Positions 12,101-22,690 of a DNA stretch of 64,000 bases are shown in pieces (the stretch's first letter is position 1; every line of letters begins with the position of its first letter). The notes under the pieces are model-generated. The model saw nothing but the letters and a program-made list of their open reading frames with translations. It was not told where the DNA came from and made no database searches. The stretch covers positions 6,236,157-6,300,156 of the forward strand of contig NC_084687.1 in assembly GCF_028389875.1 (NCBI RefSeq). Direction: 5' to 3'. The translations under genes and the position numbers were made by a program. The DNA is from Rhea pennata (taxonomy: Eukaryota > Chordata > Aves > Rheiformes > Rheidae).

Positions 12101-15100
12101 TCACAATGCTCTCCACCTCCAGCAATTGCCCATGGAAGGCACAGCGGCCAAGCCATAACAGTTTTTGCCAGCGGGATGTCTGTGAGATACAGCTGTGATT
12201 CTGGCTATACTCTCATTGGAGAAACACAGCTTAATTGTACATCTTCTGGAACTTGGAGTGCCCCTGCCCCTCAATGTGAAGGTGTGTTTATCTGCCTTTC
12301 TGCCTTTTCCACTTGTGGATGTGCCAGTGACACCGGGGCTTAACGGAGGAAAAAATGCCAAATGCTCACCCCTCTCTCAGAGAAGATTTCTTTCCTTGCA
12401 GGGCTCCTGTGTCCCTCCCCATTGGCTATTGACAATGGTCAGCATGATGGCAAGGATGAGAAAGTCTTCAGCACTGGAAAGTCTGTGAATTACAGCTGTG
12501 AGCCTGGTTATTCTCTTATTGGAAAAGCCACTCTATATTGCACAGAGAATGGAACCTGGAGCATCCCTTACCCTCGATGTGAAGGTGTGCTTTCAGTGTT
12601 GTTACCTAACGTAAAAAGGGACACCACGATGGTCATCTCAAAAGAGGAACCCATCAGCACACAAAAGTCACCAGTGGGGAGTGAGCAGCATTGATCAGGC
12701 ACAGGCAGGGTGTAAAGCACAGGTGGGGATTTCAAGGCTTTATGCATGCACGCACGCTGCTCCCCATTCTCCTCCTTGCACACCTTTCCCTGAGGAGGAA
12801 TTTCTTCACTGTGAGAGTGACGGAGCACTGGAACAGGTTGCCCAGAGAGGTTGTGGAGTCTCCTTCTCTGGAGATACTCAAAGCCTGCCTGGATGCAACC
12901 CTGTCTAACATGCTCTAGGTGACCCTGCTTGAGCAGGGAGGTTGGACTAGATGATCTCCAGAGGTCCCTTCCAACCTTACTGATTCTGTGATTCTAAGGT
13001 AGGGGAGAACGAAAGGTCTCTCCTTGCTGCTTTTATGGTGAATTTTGACCCTGCAAATGACAAGCGGGAAAGCCCAAGCCTGGCAGCCACTTCCCCAGCC
13101 CATGCTTTGCTCGCTTTCCTTTTCAGTGATTGCCTGCACAACCCCAGCAATCCAGAACGGAGCAGTAGCTGGTAGGCACAAAGGCACGTACAGTCCCGGG
13201 GACACCGTCACCTTCCAGTGCCACCCCAGCTACGTGCTGCGGGGCAGCCATGAGGCCGAGTGCCGGCAAGACGGCCGGTGGGCTCCTCCAGTGCCCATCT
13301 GTGTGCCAGGTGAGCAGGGGAAGACGTGGGCAGCTTGCGCAGGTTGCTAGCGGCTTGGGCAGGTTTCTAGCAGGGGTTGTGAAACGGGGAGGGAGGAAAC
13401 TCCCACGCTGGGGATGTCCTTGCTGCCAGTAGAACGGAGCTCTCCCAGCCACCAAAGAGCAGCGACTATATTCCCCATGGAGTGAAGAGAGGCAACTTGG
13501 GGGTGAAACAGAAGAGACTGAGGGTTGTCCTTGTGCGGGAGCGGGGTTGGGGGCGCAATCTCTGCCTCATTCACGTTGTCTGGGAAGCGACAATGTTTGG
13601 CTGTGCTGCAGGGGTTCCTCCATCGGGTGCAATCCCTAAAGCAAAGCTCTTTCCTCCTCCCCTCTCTTAGCGGTGCCTTGTCCTCCACCTCCGGTCATCG
13701 CCAATGCAATGCCCAGCGCAGAGCTTGGGGAGAACTTCACGAGTGGCATGTCCATCACCTACAGCTGTGACCCGGGCTTCTCCCTCATCGGCAATGCTTC
13801 ACTTTCATGCACGGCATCGGGGAACTGGAGCCTGCCTTACCCGCGCTGTGCAGGTGCGTTTCAGTGTGCTGCTGCCATTCCCCCGTGCACCCGTGGTTGT
13901 CTGAATGTCCATCCCATGCATGGCTGATACTGAGGGAGGCAGAATCTGTGAAACCCAGAGAATGTGTGAGTGTGTTGGGGCAGGTTGGTAACAGCAAGTC
14001 CACATGATACTCACAAGTATCAGCTTGCCTCCAGCAAGCACAGGATGGTCTATATGGTGGCACTGTGCATTATCCTTTCTGCATGTTACCTTGTTTACGC
14101 TCTTTGACAACCTTCAACAATCTCTCCTTAGTGCTGCAATGTCCTTCGCCTCCAAATATTGACAAAGGAACGCATAACAGCCAGCACTTGAAAGAATTCA
14201 CTCCTGGAACAGCTGTAAATTACAGCTGTGACCCTGGCTACTATATATTGGGAGAAGCATCAATTTATTGTACAGATTCTGGAAACTGGAGCCTCCCTCT
14301 TCCTCAGTGCGAAGGTACCTGTTTTTAATTTTTTAGAGAATTATGGATAGTTTGAGAATTTCTGTCTTTGAGAGCTCATAAGATTTGCCATCTCCCTCAC
14401 TCTTCATAGAATGCTGAATCTTACACTCCTTCCTTCCTGTCTCTTTTAGCCTTTAAATTTTTATCTGTGTGTACTCAATATGCATTTTAAAAATATTGTG
14501 TTTAGTTGATAGATATGTCTCAATTTTGCTCTATGAATTTTCTTTCCCAACAGGTGGCTGTGCTACCCCTCCAAGGTTACTCTTTGCTGAGCTAAATGAG
14601 GAATATAAAAATCTGACAGAGTTTTCTGTTGGGGACACTGTGAAATACACCTGCCATCCTGGATACATGAGACGCCCTGGAACACCCCCAACAGTAACAT
14701 GCCTCAAAAATCAAACGTGGTCTGAAGCACTAGAGTTTTGTAAAAGTGAATAACTCCATCAGTTTGGTGTTGTTTTTTGAAAACTGTCTAAACTACATTT
14801 GTGGGTTTCTTAATGCAGTTCTTTACTAGTCTTTACATGGCTTTACTAGTCACATAATTTTGACAATTACTGACCATTCAAAACTCCTTTCTTTATTGGT
14901 GGCAGAATGTGGACAGATCTTTAAGACAGTATTTTCTCATAATGCATCACAAAATTGAGAGGAGTTTAAAGTTAGCCTTGTTCTTTCCCAGGGAAAGAAT
15001 GTAAATATCCAGAAGCACCAAAGAATGGCAGAGTTGTCATTCTGACAGATCTCCTCTTTGGGTCAGCAGTGAACTACACATGTGAAGAAGGGTGAGTACT

Positions 15101-18100
15101 ATGCTGTCTTAGCTGACTCAATTTCCTGAGCTTGGTGTCAAACAGCTTACAATGAAGGGTCCCAATTTCTCTGTGCATGTTGTTTTTCCATAGCAAGCCA
15201 GAAATTGTGTTTTGATTCCAGTTACATATTAGTTGCCTGCTCAGAAGGGAGAGATGCCTCTTCTTTTTCCCAGATTGTGCTTGATAAATTACTTTGCAAA
15301 CTTCAGTTTCAGTTTTGACTTCTCAGATGGCCACCTGGACAGAGCCAAGCAAGTGTGAGTGAGTGCCTGCAGAGAGGAGGCTCCAGTTGTTCTCAAATCC
15401 CTCGGGTTTGAGTCCTGGTTTAGCAGTTGGCCAGTCTAACCTGGAGTAGTTTGTGATCATTTTTGTTCCTCATGGGTCCAGGATGAAGGAACTCTGTGTC
15501 CTTCATTCCCATGGGTGGAACCAGCAAAAACACCTGGGTGACCAGCCAGAATCAGGAGGCTGCAGAAAGAAACCTCTGGGGGTATTGTGACACACAATTG
15601 GATTGTGGGAGCACAAGATCCAAGCTACGTGACTTGGTATCAACTGACATTTCCCTCTGTGCCCTTCTAGGCATGAACTAGCTGGACAGTCTCAGAGGCG
15701 ATGTGAGATTTTTGGACTGCTTGTTGCATGGAGTGGTGCTCCTCCCATTTGCAGGAGTAAGTAGGTCATGTCTAGATATGGCCCAGAATTGCCAAATGAA
15801 CTCCTTAAAATCAAACAGTGGCATTTCACTAAAATAGAGCCTTGAAAAATAAGGCTTTTAAAACATAATATTCCTCTAGGATAAGTTTGTTTTGCATGAC
15901 TTCTTCTAAAAATTTTCTAGATGTGATCTTTTGATCTTTCAGAGTTATGTAAGAAGAAGAGTTGTCAGATCCCAGCAGAAACTCGTCCCTTTTGTTTCAC
16001 AGATGTAAATAATAAACAAAGAACTGTTTTTCCTACAGTAAGAGTGAGATACCGAGGGAACTGGGATCTTCTAAGTCCTGCACTGTCTTTCAAACTGTAA
16101 GATTGTCTCACAGAGTTGGGACCTGAGGGAGAAATGCCAAGGTCACTGCAATTAGGATATGGTCTTTCCTTGAGATGGAATTGTTTTAGAAGGCAGGAGC
16201 TGGGTATAGTAAAACTGCGTCATGAGAATGATGAAGAGCCCTCATGGTATATATATTTGGAATGGAATTGCAGTAGTCTGTTTACAGGCACAGTACTATG
16301 TTTACATATACAAATAATGTGGTAATCCTAGGGCACCCCAAGGAACTAAAAAAACCCACAATCTTGAAATTATTCTTCTGTGTGTTTCTGAGTACAACCT
16401 GTGAAAACATCTCTGAGAACCTCCTTGGGGAGCTGTGGCAGGTTCAGGATGGATTTTGTATGTACGTCGTCCTTACTATATATATGCCTCCCCCTCTGAG
16501 ATAACTTTCTTTTCCAGAGGTGGTATGCCCAGTCCCAAAGATCCCGAATGGGAGAATATCCTTTCATAAAAATCGCTACACATATGAAGATATTGTTAGC
16601 TTTAAGTGCCATGAAGGCTTCACCCTACGAGGCTATCATACGGTTCAATGCAGAGCCAATAAAACATGGGACCCACCTGTGCCAACCTGCGAATGGGGTA
16701 AGTGTCAGCCTGCTGACCTATTTATATTGCTGTTTCCCTGCTGACTGCTCTCAGGAACTCATTGAAGCTGAATTTCGCTACATCTGTCCTGATTGCTGCT
16801 CTTCTGAAGTCAAGGTATTTCAGTGACCGCCTCATGGAAAAACAAGAAATTTCTTTCATTTATTACTTTCTTCTCACACAGGAGATGAGCCAGGTTGAAG
16901 GCAATGACCTAAGTATAAATGTAATTTGCTCTTTGCTCACCTTGTTTGATGCAGTCCATAATCCCTGTTCTTCTCACTCGCTGAAAGTAAGAAACTTGAT
17001 AGGTTCATGGCAGGAACTGACTGTAACAGAAGAGTGGAATTTATTCTGAAATATAAAGGAAGGATGATAGAAAATTACAGTAAAAGTGTACATTGCGCAT
17101 TGTTCAACAAAATGTGAATTTTAAACTCTTAATATGATATCTAGGTGGGACGACTCATCATCCTACTGATACCACAACAAAGTCAGGTAGGTCTATCATA
17201 AGAAAAGGCAAAACTTGTCTAACACCCCTTCCTGCCCTGCTTTTTGCAGGGAAGAAGGGTACTTGCACCATTTAACTCTTTTGTTATTACTCTTCAGAAG
17301 TCAGCGTCATCTTCTCATCTTTTTCCTCTTCTTTTTCAGTGGTAAAGTGTCTGCCTCCCCCAAGCATTACTAATGGGGAACACAGCAAGCATTCCTCAGA
17401 CACTTTTGACATAGGAGCACTTGTGCACTACAGCTGCAAGCCTGGTTTCATCCTTATTGGGAATGAGTCTGTCCGATGTACAACATATGGAGTTTGGAGC
17501 CGTCCCCTTCCTCGGTGCGAAGGTGTGTTCATGCTCTTTTCACTAATGCTTCCTGACGTTCTAGGTGTGTTAAGCATGCAGTGATATTTGGCTAAGGGCT
17601 TTCTGAAATGAGCTGCTGCTTTAATAGACTCCACTACTGCAGAACTACTGTGTGGCCGCTACTGTGGCCAAATACCCTTCTCTATGTTGTATAAGGTTCA
17701 CGGTCTATTGGATTCTTTATACTCTCACTGTCCTCAGTTGGCTGTGCGAGCCCAGGAGTTGGGAATGGAAAAATAATTGGCTTGGAGTCTCTCTATAGAC
17801 CTGGAGACATCATTAGGATCGAATGCAACAGTGACAATGGCCCTAAAGGCCTTCAAAAGTCCCAGTGCCAGGCTGGAGGTACCTGGGATCCACCGCTCCC
17901 CATCTGTGAAAGAGGTAAGCATGCATTATCCTTACGTGACTATCCTTTTTGACTTTATCATTCTTTGTAACGTGCACCAGAATGTAAAGGAGACCTAGAG
18001 ATCCTGAGCCTAGCGTTTAGATAGAGAGCGTGCGCGAGAGACAGAGCGCGCAGTTATCTGCCTAGCCTAATTTTTTCCATTCTTATCTCTGCAGTATCTG

Positions 18101-21100
18101 CTGTCTCAGTTTCTCAGAACGAACTCCTTTAAAATGAGCTTAGGCCAGCTTCACCAACTGTAAGGAACTTGTATGGATGTTGTAGTAAGATAGTCTCGCA
18201 AATGTGGAATTCACATTATATTTACGAACTATCTACTCTTTTTATCTGATATATCAGTAAAGATGGTGCTGGGCAATGCTTCATTGCGTAAGAAGAAATT
18301 TGACTGATCCCACATGCTTTACAGCTGTTTGAGGTGAAATTAGTGCACAAGGTTGGGCAGGGCTGGCTCTGTACTTTGGTGTCGTTGCTGTGGGAGTGAG
18401 CTTACAGTCAAGCTTGCATACTGAAAGCTTCCTCTCTTGACTGTATGAGCTCTGTGTTAATTAGCACTTCTCTGTCTTTAGCACTGCATTGTTCCAAGCC
18501 TCCAGAGATTGCCAACGGGTGGCACAGTGGCCTGGCAACAGCGGTTTTTGCTCCTGGAATGTCTGTAAGCTACAGCTGTGAGTCTGGCTTCTCTCTCGTT
18601 GGGACAACATCCATTTATTGCACGGAGGCTGGAGCCTGGAGCCATCCTTCTCCAGTCTGTCAAGGTGTGTTTGTTTCTGTTGAAGAGAGCCAAGAGGAAA
18701 GGACATTTAACATATGACTTGCCTTAGGGAAAGATTTGTGTAAAGATTAAATCTGTATCCTTTACTCCGGAATGTGTTTTAAGAACAAGACAAAACTTAT
18801 ACACTTTCCCAGAACTTGATGGAGTTATAAGGTTACAGGACCATTTTTAGGGCTAGATGAAGATATTACAGAAGCAAACGAGGCTGCAAACGTACAGTGT
18901 CATTGCTATTCTCTGGGAATCCATCAGGATCCTGATTTCAATGCTGTCTTGTCTGTCCTGACTTTTCAGTTGTGAAGTGCCTCCATCCTCCAAACATCAC
19001 CAATGGGAAGCTCATAGGCTCTCTCTCCGACACTTTTCCCTACGGAGCATCTGTGTCCTACAGCTGTAATCCTGGTTATTCACTCACTGGGAATGCTTTC
19101 ATTAACTGCACGGTGTCTGGAACTTGGGGCCAGCCTCTTCCTCAGTGTGAAGGTCTGTTAGTGCTCTATTTGCTTATGCTGTGTGGAACTCATGGTGGTA
19201 GACATGGTTATACCTTTTACTTCAGGAAATGAAATTCTCAGAGAGATATATGGGCAAAAATCCATGTACTAAAAACATCTGTGCCTACTAACACTGAATT
19301 CCAGCCCTTATTTTGCTAGAGAACCACTTCCATACCATAGCTAGATAATATTAATCTGTTAATTATGAATGTATCCACTTTCTGAAACCCCTGTGAAGAG
19401 TATAATATTGTAAAGAAAGAGGATAGGAATCTCAACCTAATAGTCAGATGGAGAAGAATACAGTGGGAGGCAATTCTAGAGGACAATTTTAATTCTTGCG
19501 TGTGTTTGCATCTCTGCTCTTGTTGCTATGAATGAATTGCATATTGTTTTGTTCATATAAGTCAACGTTTGAAGAACTTTCTTTTTACTAGTAGAAACTT
19601 TTTCCCTTCCTGTCCCTTCCCTTCCCTTCGCTTCCCTTCTTTTGTGTCTCTCTCAAGTATGACTAACAGAAGAAACAAAGACAGCGATTACATCTGAGAA
19701 ACTTTCTAAGTGGATTATCTGTAAATTACACGTGAGCCTGACTATTCTCATATTGGTAAAGCTTACTTTGTACTATAGCTATGACTTGGCACTTCCGTGT
19801 AGCTCACTGTGAAGGTCAGTCATTAGGCAAATCTGACTACAGGCTATCTCATGAATGTGACAAGATTCCTAGTATGGGTGTTCCTGCACTGAAAACTGGA
19901 CATTCACTGTAATAAAATTCATTGCCAACATATGTCACTTCCTTTAGTAGAGCTGCACCCACCTCAGTGACTCAGGAATTGAAAAAACTTGGATAACAAT
20001 AAGAGGAAGTAACATATGAAATGCTTATGTAAATGAAGTCAGAGCTCTTTAAACAAAGCAGTCTCGCAGAAAAATCCTCCCTATCATGCCACATTCTCAT
20101 AGTTTTGAAGTGTCCTTAGTAGTTATTAAGTGTGTTAAGTGTGATGACTCAAAAAAAAAAAAAAAAAAAAAAAGGAATGTAAGAATGTAGGTAAGGTGTA
20201 AAACAAAGTGGCTTAAAAATTACATGCTAATGTTACTCCTTTGGTTTCCACTAAGAATATTCTCCAGATTTCTTGGGCTGGGTTATCAAATGTGATTAGA
20301 CACTGAAATGGAAATAACTAGATCACCTTCATTGAAAACAGTGGGATAAATAGCTTAGATGGCTAGACTAATTAATAAAGACCTAGGCTTTGTAAATGAA
20401 TATGCCTAGTAATATACCTGAAGGGCAAAGGAATTTTACAAACTAGAAGCAGGTTATAGGGAGTTGATCTAAAGCTCAGAGGCTTCTTCACTGCTACACC
20501 ATCCTTTTCTAAATGTTTTGGTAGCACAGTATCAGCAAAATGTATCTCTCTGGCAGGCTTCTCCCAAGGTACCACCACTTGGGGTCTCAACACACATGGA
20601 GGCAGTGGATCAAAAACACTGGATGAAACAGTGGGTGAATTCTACTCACAGTTGAAATTGTCAACTGCTCTTGTAAGAACAAAGGCACACAGATCACAGT
20701 GGCCAGTAATTCATCATCACATACCCACTTTTATAGCCACAAAGAAACAAACTACATTTTCGAATAAGAATTATTTTATGGTTATTTTCAGAAACAAGTC
20801 AAGAACAATGCCTTAAAAGACATGCAATTGTACATCTTGTTTTTATATTCCCTCCCATTAAACATCCTTTTTTGGGGGTTGTTTTTAATTTCAGAGATCA
20901 GATGTGTATTCCCAGAAGTTTTAGGTGTTAAGAAAACCATGACAGGAAATACATATCAATGGGGAACTAACATCACTCTTGAATGTGATGATGGTTACAT
21001 GTTGGAAGGTGTCAGTCAGATTCAGTGTCAAGAGGACTTCAGCTGGGACCCTCCTGTACCAGCCTGTAGACTAGGTAAGTAAAATATAAATGTAAATGAA

Positions 21101-22499
21101 GCTTAGACAAGTGCACGTGTTCAGCATCTGTACTTTCCTTAAAAGCGTGCAATGATTAGCTACAGACAGAAGGCAGACAGAAGGTGGCACAAATTCACAT
21201 TTCTGTTGCTTATATCAAGCATAGATGTGTCTTGACTATTATAATCTGATGCAGTTCAACTAATACATACTATTACTATAAGGCAGAAATATTTATTTTT
21301 CTTCTGGAGAAGACTCACCAGTCCCTGTTTAGGCTAATAAGGATGATAAATCAGCTTACAGCTGTTTTGCTAAACTGGAATATTACTTGGTTTATGTTTA
21401 AATGAGTGAATACTACAGGTGAAAAGAGAAACAGATTTCATGAACTTTAGGTGTCCCAAAACATTGAAAGGATAGTTTCTAAATATAGTATTGTTCTTCT
21501 ATCTTAGTCAACAGTGCAGCCTGCTCCCAGGACCTCTTAAGTCTGTTCAAATCTGATTTTACCATGGAAGTAGAAAATAGTAAATTGCTGATTTTACCAG
21601 GGCAGTTTAAAGACTATCTTCCTCAGTTATTCAGCATGGTTTTAGACTTAATTGCTGTTGCTCTCCCTTTTAAACATGCAAATGCCTTTCTGCATGAAGA
21701 AAGTATATGATGGTAAGTTTTTTAAGAAATCCTGTATTCTAGGCTTTGGCATTAAAAGCTGATTAAGATTAATAAAGTGGTTAACTACAGTTGAGAAATA
21801 CCTTATTTTATATTAAAATGGTTCACTGATTTTGTTTTTCTCTTCCCTTTAGCTTTGCGTGAGTCTAGCTCAGTAGGCCTCGGTAAGTAGCTTAGAAACA
21901 CTTCTGTGGCCAGATCTTTAGCTTTATACAGTGGCCTCAGCGGTGCTATTTCCCTCTACTTACTAGAAGAGAAGAGCTGGCTATTTCAGTTGAGCTGATA
22001 CACTTATATGCTTAAAAAAAACCCCCAAACAGTAATTGTATGTGTTCTTCTCTCTCAGGAGTTACAGCTGCAGTAGTTCTGCTTCTTCTTGGTGTGGGCA
22101 TTGTCTGGAAAATTATTTTGAAGCGGAAGGAAGGGTAAGGCAACCTTCTAAACATTCATTCATTTCCTTCACTGTCAAGTCTCAAGTTTTATATAAGCAG
22201 AACACTTATATGAATTATTTGTCAAAATGTGCCTGGATCCTATACTTTCATATCTTTAACTCAAACGTACCAACTGCACAAAGCTCAACAACCTGGAATC
22301 AATCGTATGGTTATGTCGTTTTACTTCCAAGACTCTCTTCTTAACAGGAAATAGATATGAGTGCTCTTTTACAAACTAATATAGTTTACTCTTTTTATAT
22401 TTTTCTTGATCATGTAGCTATTATAATACATATGAAAACTATGGGTACTGTAGCCCTGCGGACCATATAACTGAAAAGAAATCTTCATGTGTTCCATAG
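1..22499 (+). CDS. CR1: Complement receptor type 1/2-like membrane protein, 5'-truncated by the window
   Basis: This is the 3' portion of a large type I membrane protein built of SCR domains. The 37 exons are 1-100, 493-684, 935-1034, 1378-1466, 2795-2989, 4106-4288, 4858-5049, 5253-5352, 5516-5601, 6254-6448, 6866-7048, 7406-7585, 8122-8304, 8847-9029, 9391-9573, 9951-10142, 10332-10431, 11190-11281, 11508-11702, 12099-12281, 12402-12584, 13127-13309, 13671-13853, 14132-14314, 14554-14745, 14992-15091, 15671-15756, 16518-16697, 17145-17186, 17340-17522, 17738-17914, 18482-18664, 18970-19152, 20895-21074, 21853-21882, 22059-22134 and 22418-22499. They sum to 5,532 nt, 1,843 codons plus stop, with no internal stop. 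Each SCR shows four Cys and the Trp before Cys4. Split SCRs use a phase-2 internal intron as in mammalian CR1. Family members bind C3b/C4b and act as cofactors or uptake receptors; that role is inferred. CR1 versus CR2 orthology cannot be decided here. Confidence 0.88.
493..4288 (+). CDS. CR1: SCR repeat unit I of the CR1-like gene (four SCRs)
   Basis: Exon 493-684 encodes an a-type SCR ([24 protein letters not shown]). Exons 935-1034 and 1378-1466 encode a split b-type SCR joined inside the GY-like region. Exon 2795-2989 encodes a 65-residue c-type SCR ([21 protein letters not shown]). Exon 4106-4288 encodes a 61-residue d-type SCR ([20 protein letters not shown]). All outer junctions are phase 1, so whole domains can be gained or lost without shifting the frame. 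Between c and d lies a dead e-type exon at 3397-3554, so this unit once had at least five SCRs. The intron 1467-2794 holds nothing else I recognise. Confidence 0.85.
3397..3554 (+). pseudogene. Decayed e-type SCR exon in a CR1-like intron
   Basis: The stretch aligns by eye with the live e-type exon at 16518-16697. It keeps an AG acceptor (CTGCAG at 3391-3396), an AATGGG near its start, GAGCCAGGCTATGTC, and a 3' end GTGCCAGTCTGTGAATGG that matches GTGCCAACCTGCGAATGG. Three lesions make it unusable. The conserved Trp codon before Cys4 is TGA, there is a small frame-shifting deletion upstream of it, and the splice donor reads GC instead of GT. It is a single lost domain inside an otherwise working gene. 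Confidence 0.7.
4858..9573 (+). CDS. CR1: SCR repeat unit II of the CR1-like gene (eight SCRs)
   Basis: Order and exons: a 4858-5049; b split 5253-5352 and 5516-5601; c 6254-6448; d 6866-7048; e 7406-7585; d 8122-8304; e 8847-9029; d 9391-9573. The d-type domains carry CPPPPxIANG and WSxPxPRCEG motifs. The e-type domains carry PPVPIC ends and a longer stretch before Cys2. N-glycosylation sequons such as NAS and NCT recur in the d types. The c exon and about 100 bp of upstream intron are almost the same as in unit III (11405-11702). The last two SCRs are the same at the protein level as 13127-13853. This points to recent duplication or gene conversion between units II and III. Confidence 0.85.
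8269..9728 (+). repeat. Segmental duplication copy 1 (about 1.46 kb, partner at 12549-14008)
   Basis: The sequence is repeated 4,280 bp downstream with about six to eight visible single-base differences, near 99.5% identity by eye. It starts inside an SCR exon (at about GGAGCATCCC), covers two complete SCR exons, their introns and a LINE fragment, and stops in the following intron where the copies diverge after AACAGCAAG. The repeat count of the receptor changed by two SCRs through this event, or the two copies were homogenised. Confidence 0.9.
8511..8715 (+). mobile_element. CR1-family LINE 3' end fragment (copy 1)
   Basis: The block contains the recognisable avian chicken-repeat-1 signatures TTTCTTCACTGTGAGAGTG, CACTGGAACAGGCTGCCCAG, GAGGTTGTGGAGTC, GATGATCTCCAGAGGTCCC and TTCCAACC. 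It ends in the short 3' repeat TGATTCTGTGATTCT. Only the last 200 bp or so are present, which is typical of 5'-truncated CR1 insertions. It sits in the intron between exons 8122-8304 and 8847-9029 and was copied with the segmental duplication. Confidence 0.85.
9951..14314 (+). CDS. CR1: SCR repeat unit III of the CR1-like gene (eight SCRs)
   Basis: Order and exons: a 9951-10142; b split 10332-10431 and 11190-11281; c 11508-11702; d 12099-12281; d 12402-12584; e 13127-13309; d 13671-13853; d 14132-14314. Exon 12402-12584 is a hybrid. Its 5' part is distinct ([16 protein letters not shown]), but from the [10 protein letters not shown] segment onward it equals exon 8122-8304. That places the duplication breakpoint inside the exon. 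The b-type internal intron (10432-11189) is longer than in the other units, and I see no relic exon in it. Confidence 0.85.
12549..14008 (+). repeat. Segmental duplication copy 2 (partner at 8269-9728)
   Basis: This is the downstream copy of the 1.46 kb block, offset by exactly 4,280 bp throughout, so no indels separate the copies. Differences seen include TATGCA for TACACA near 12743, GGTTGC for GGCTGC near 12838, GGAGTG for GGGGTG near 13481 and GTGTTG for ATGTTG near 13971. Both contained SCR exons translate identically to copy 1. Confidence 0.9.
12791..12995 (+). mobile_element. CR1-family LINE 3' end fragment (copy 2)
   Basis: This is the duplicate of the element at 8511-8715. It differs by about one base and carries the same 3' TGATTCTGTGATTCT tail. 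It arrived with the segmental duplication and not by a separate insertion, because the flanks match too. Confidence 0.85.
14554..21074 (+). CDS. CR1: SCR repeat unit IV of the CR1-like gene, membrane-proximal (eight SCRs)
   Basis: Order and exons: a 14554-14745; b split 14992-15091 and 15671-15756; e 16518-16697; linker exon 17145-17186; d 17340-17522; e 17738-17914; d 18482-18664; d 18970-19152; final e-like SCR 20895-21074 ([21 protein letters not shown]). The c-type SCR seen in the other units is absent, and its position holds only the doubtful exon at 15953-16100. Exon 17738-17914 has a shortened loop ([11 protein letters not shown]) in place of the usual GY.L.G. A dead d-type exon lies at about 19655-19814. 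The intron 19153-20894 otherwise contains a 23-bp poly(A) tract. Confidence 0.84.
15953..16100 (+). other. Possible alternative or relic SCR exon with in-frame stop
   Basis: A good acceptor (TTGATCTTTCAG) is followed by a phase-1 open reading frame compatible with the preceding exon 15671-15756. It reads [18 protein letters not shown] then FTDVNN and VRVRY, resembling the first half of an a-type SCR, and then reaches TAA at 16098-16100 without the second half. It could be a decayed domain or a terminal exon giving a soluble receptor. Nothing in the sequence decides between them, and chance is also possible. Confidence 0.35.
17145..17186 (+). CDS. CR1: 14-residue Thr/His-rich linker micro-exon
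   Basis: A 42-nt phase 1-1 exon sits between ATATCTAG and GTAGGT. It adds the residues [13 protein letters not shown] with flanking junction Gly between an e-type and a d-type SCR. It encodes no SCR and would be a flexible, possibly O-glycosylated hinge. Because 42 is a multiple of three it can be skipped without changing the frame. The acceptor has only a weak pyrimidine tract, so use in mRNA is inferred. Confidence 0.6.
19655..19814 (+). pseudogene. Decayed d-type SCR exon in a CR1-like intron
   Basis: Compared with exon 12402-12584, this stretch keeps GTAAATTACAC, GTGAGCCTGACTATTCTCAT, ATTGGTAAAGC, a TGGCACTTCCGTGTAGC segment and the end CACTGTGAAG followed by GTCAGT. Cys2 is lost, TGA and TAG stops occur in the reading frame, and the spacing is disturbed. 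It lies between live exons 18970-19152 and 20895-21074, so another d-type domain used to be present near the membrane end. Confidence 0.65.
21853..22134 (+). CDS. CR1: Juxtamembrane and transmembrane exons, CR1-like gene
   Basis: Exon 21853-21882 (30 nt) encodes [10 protein letters not shown], a short stalk. Exon 22059-22134 encodes the membrane segment [16 protein letters not shown], ending KIILKRKEG, where the basic residues are the expected stop-transfer signal on the cytoplasmic side. It ends in phase 2 (GG|GTAAGG), so the next coding exon begins by completing a Gly codon. Confidence 0.85.
22418..22499 (+). CDS. CR1: Cytoplasmic tail exon 1 of the CR1-like gene, tyrosine-rich
   Basis: The exon follows ATCATGTAG and completes Gly, then encodes [18 protein letters not shown] and a short end before TAG at 22497-22499. 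It has five Tyr within ten residues, including YENY, which could be phosphorylated and bind SH2 adaptors. That is inference from composition, and no classic ITIM or ITAM spacing is met. A donor (CAG|GTATGG) lies at 22503 just after the stop, so a 3' UTR exon follows at 22691. Confidence 0.78.
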
Positions 22500-22690
22500 C
22501 AGGTATGGATTTATATTCCTCAATATAAAACATCAGTTACAGTTGCATTTCTGAGTTGTTCTAATATAGTCATTCAAGTAGAAAACTTTCTTCCGAAACT
22601 CTTTTCCCCAAATCTTCTGGTGAGATGTTTTGTTGTATAAATAAGTGAGTTTTAAACATGAGTGTTATTTTTCTTTGTGACACCTTTCAG

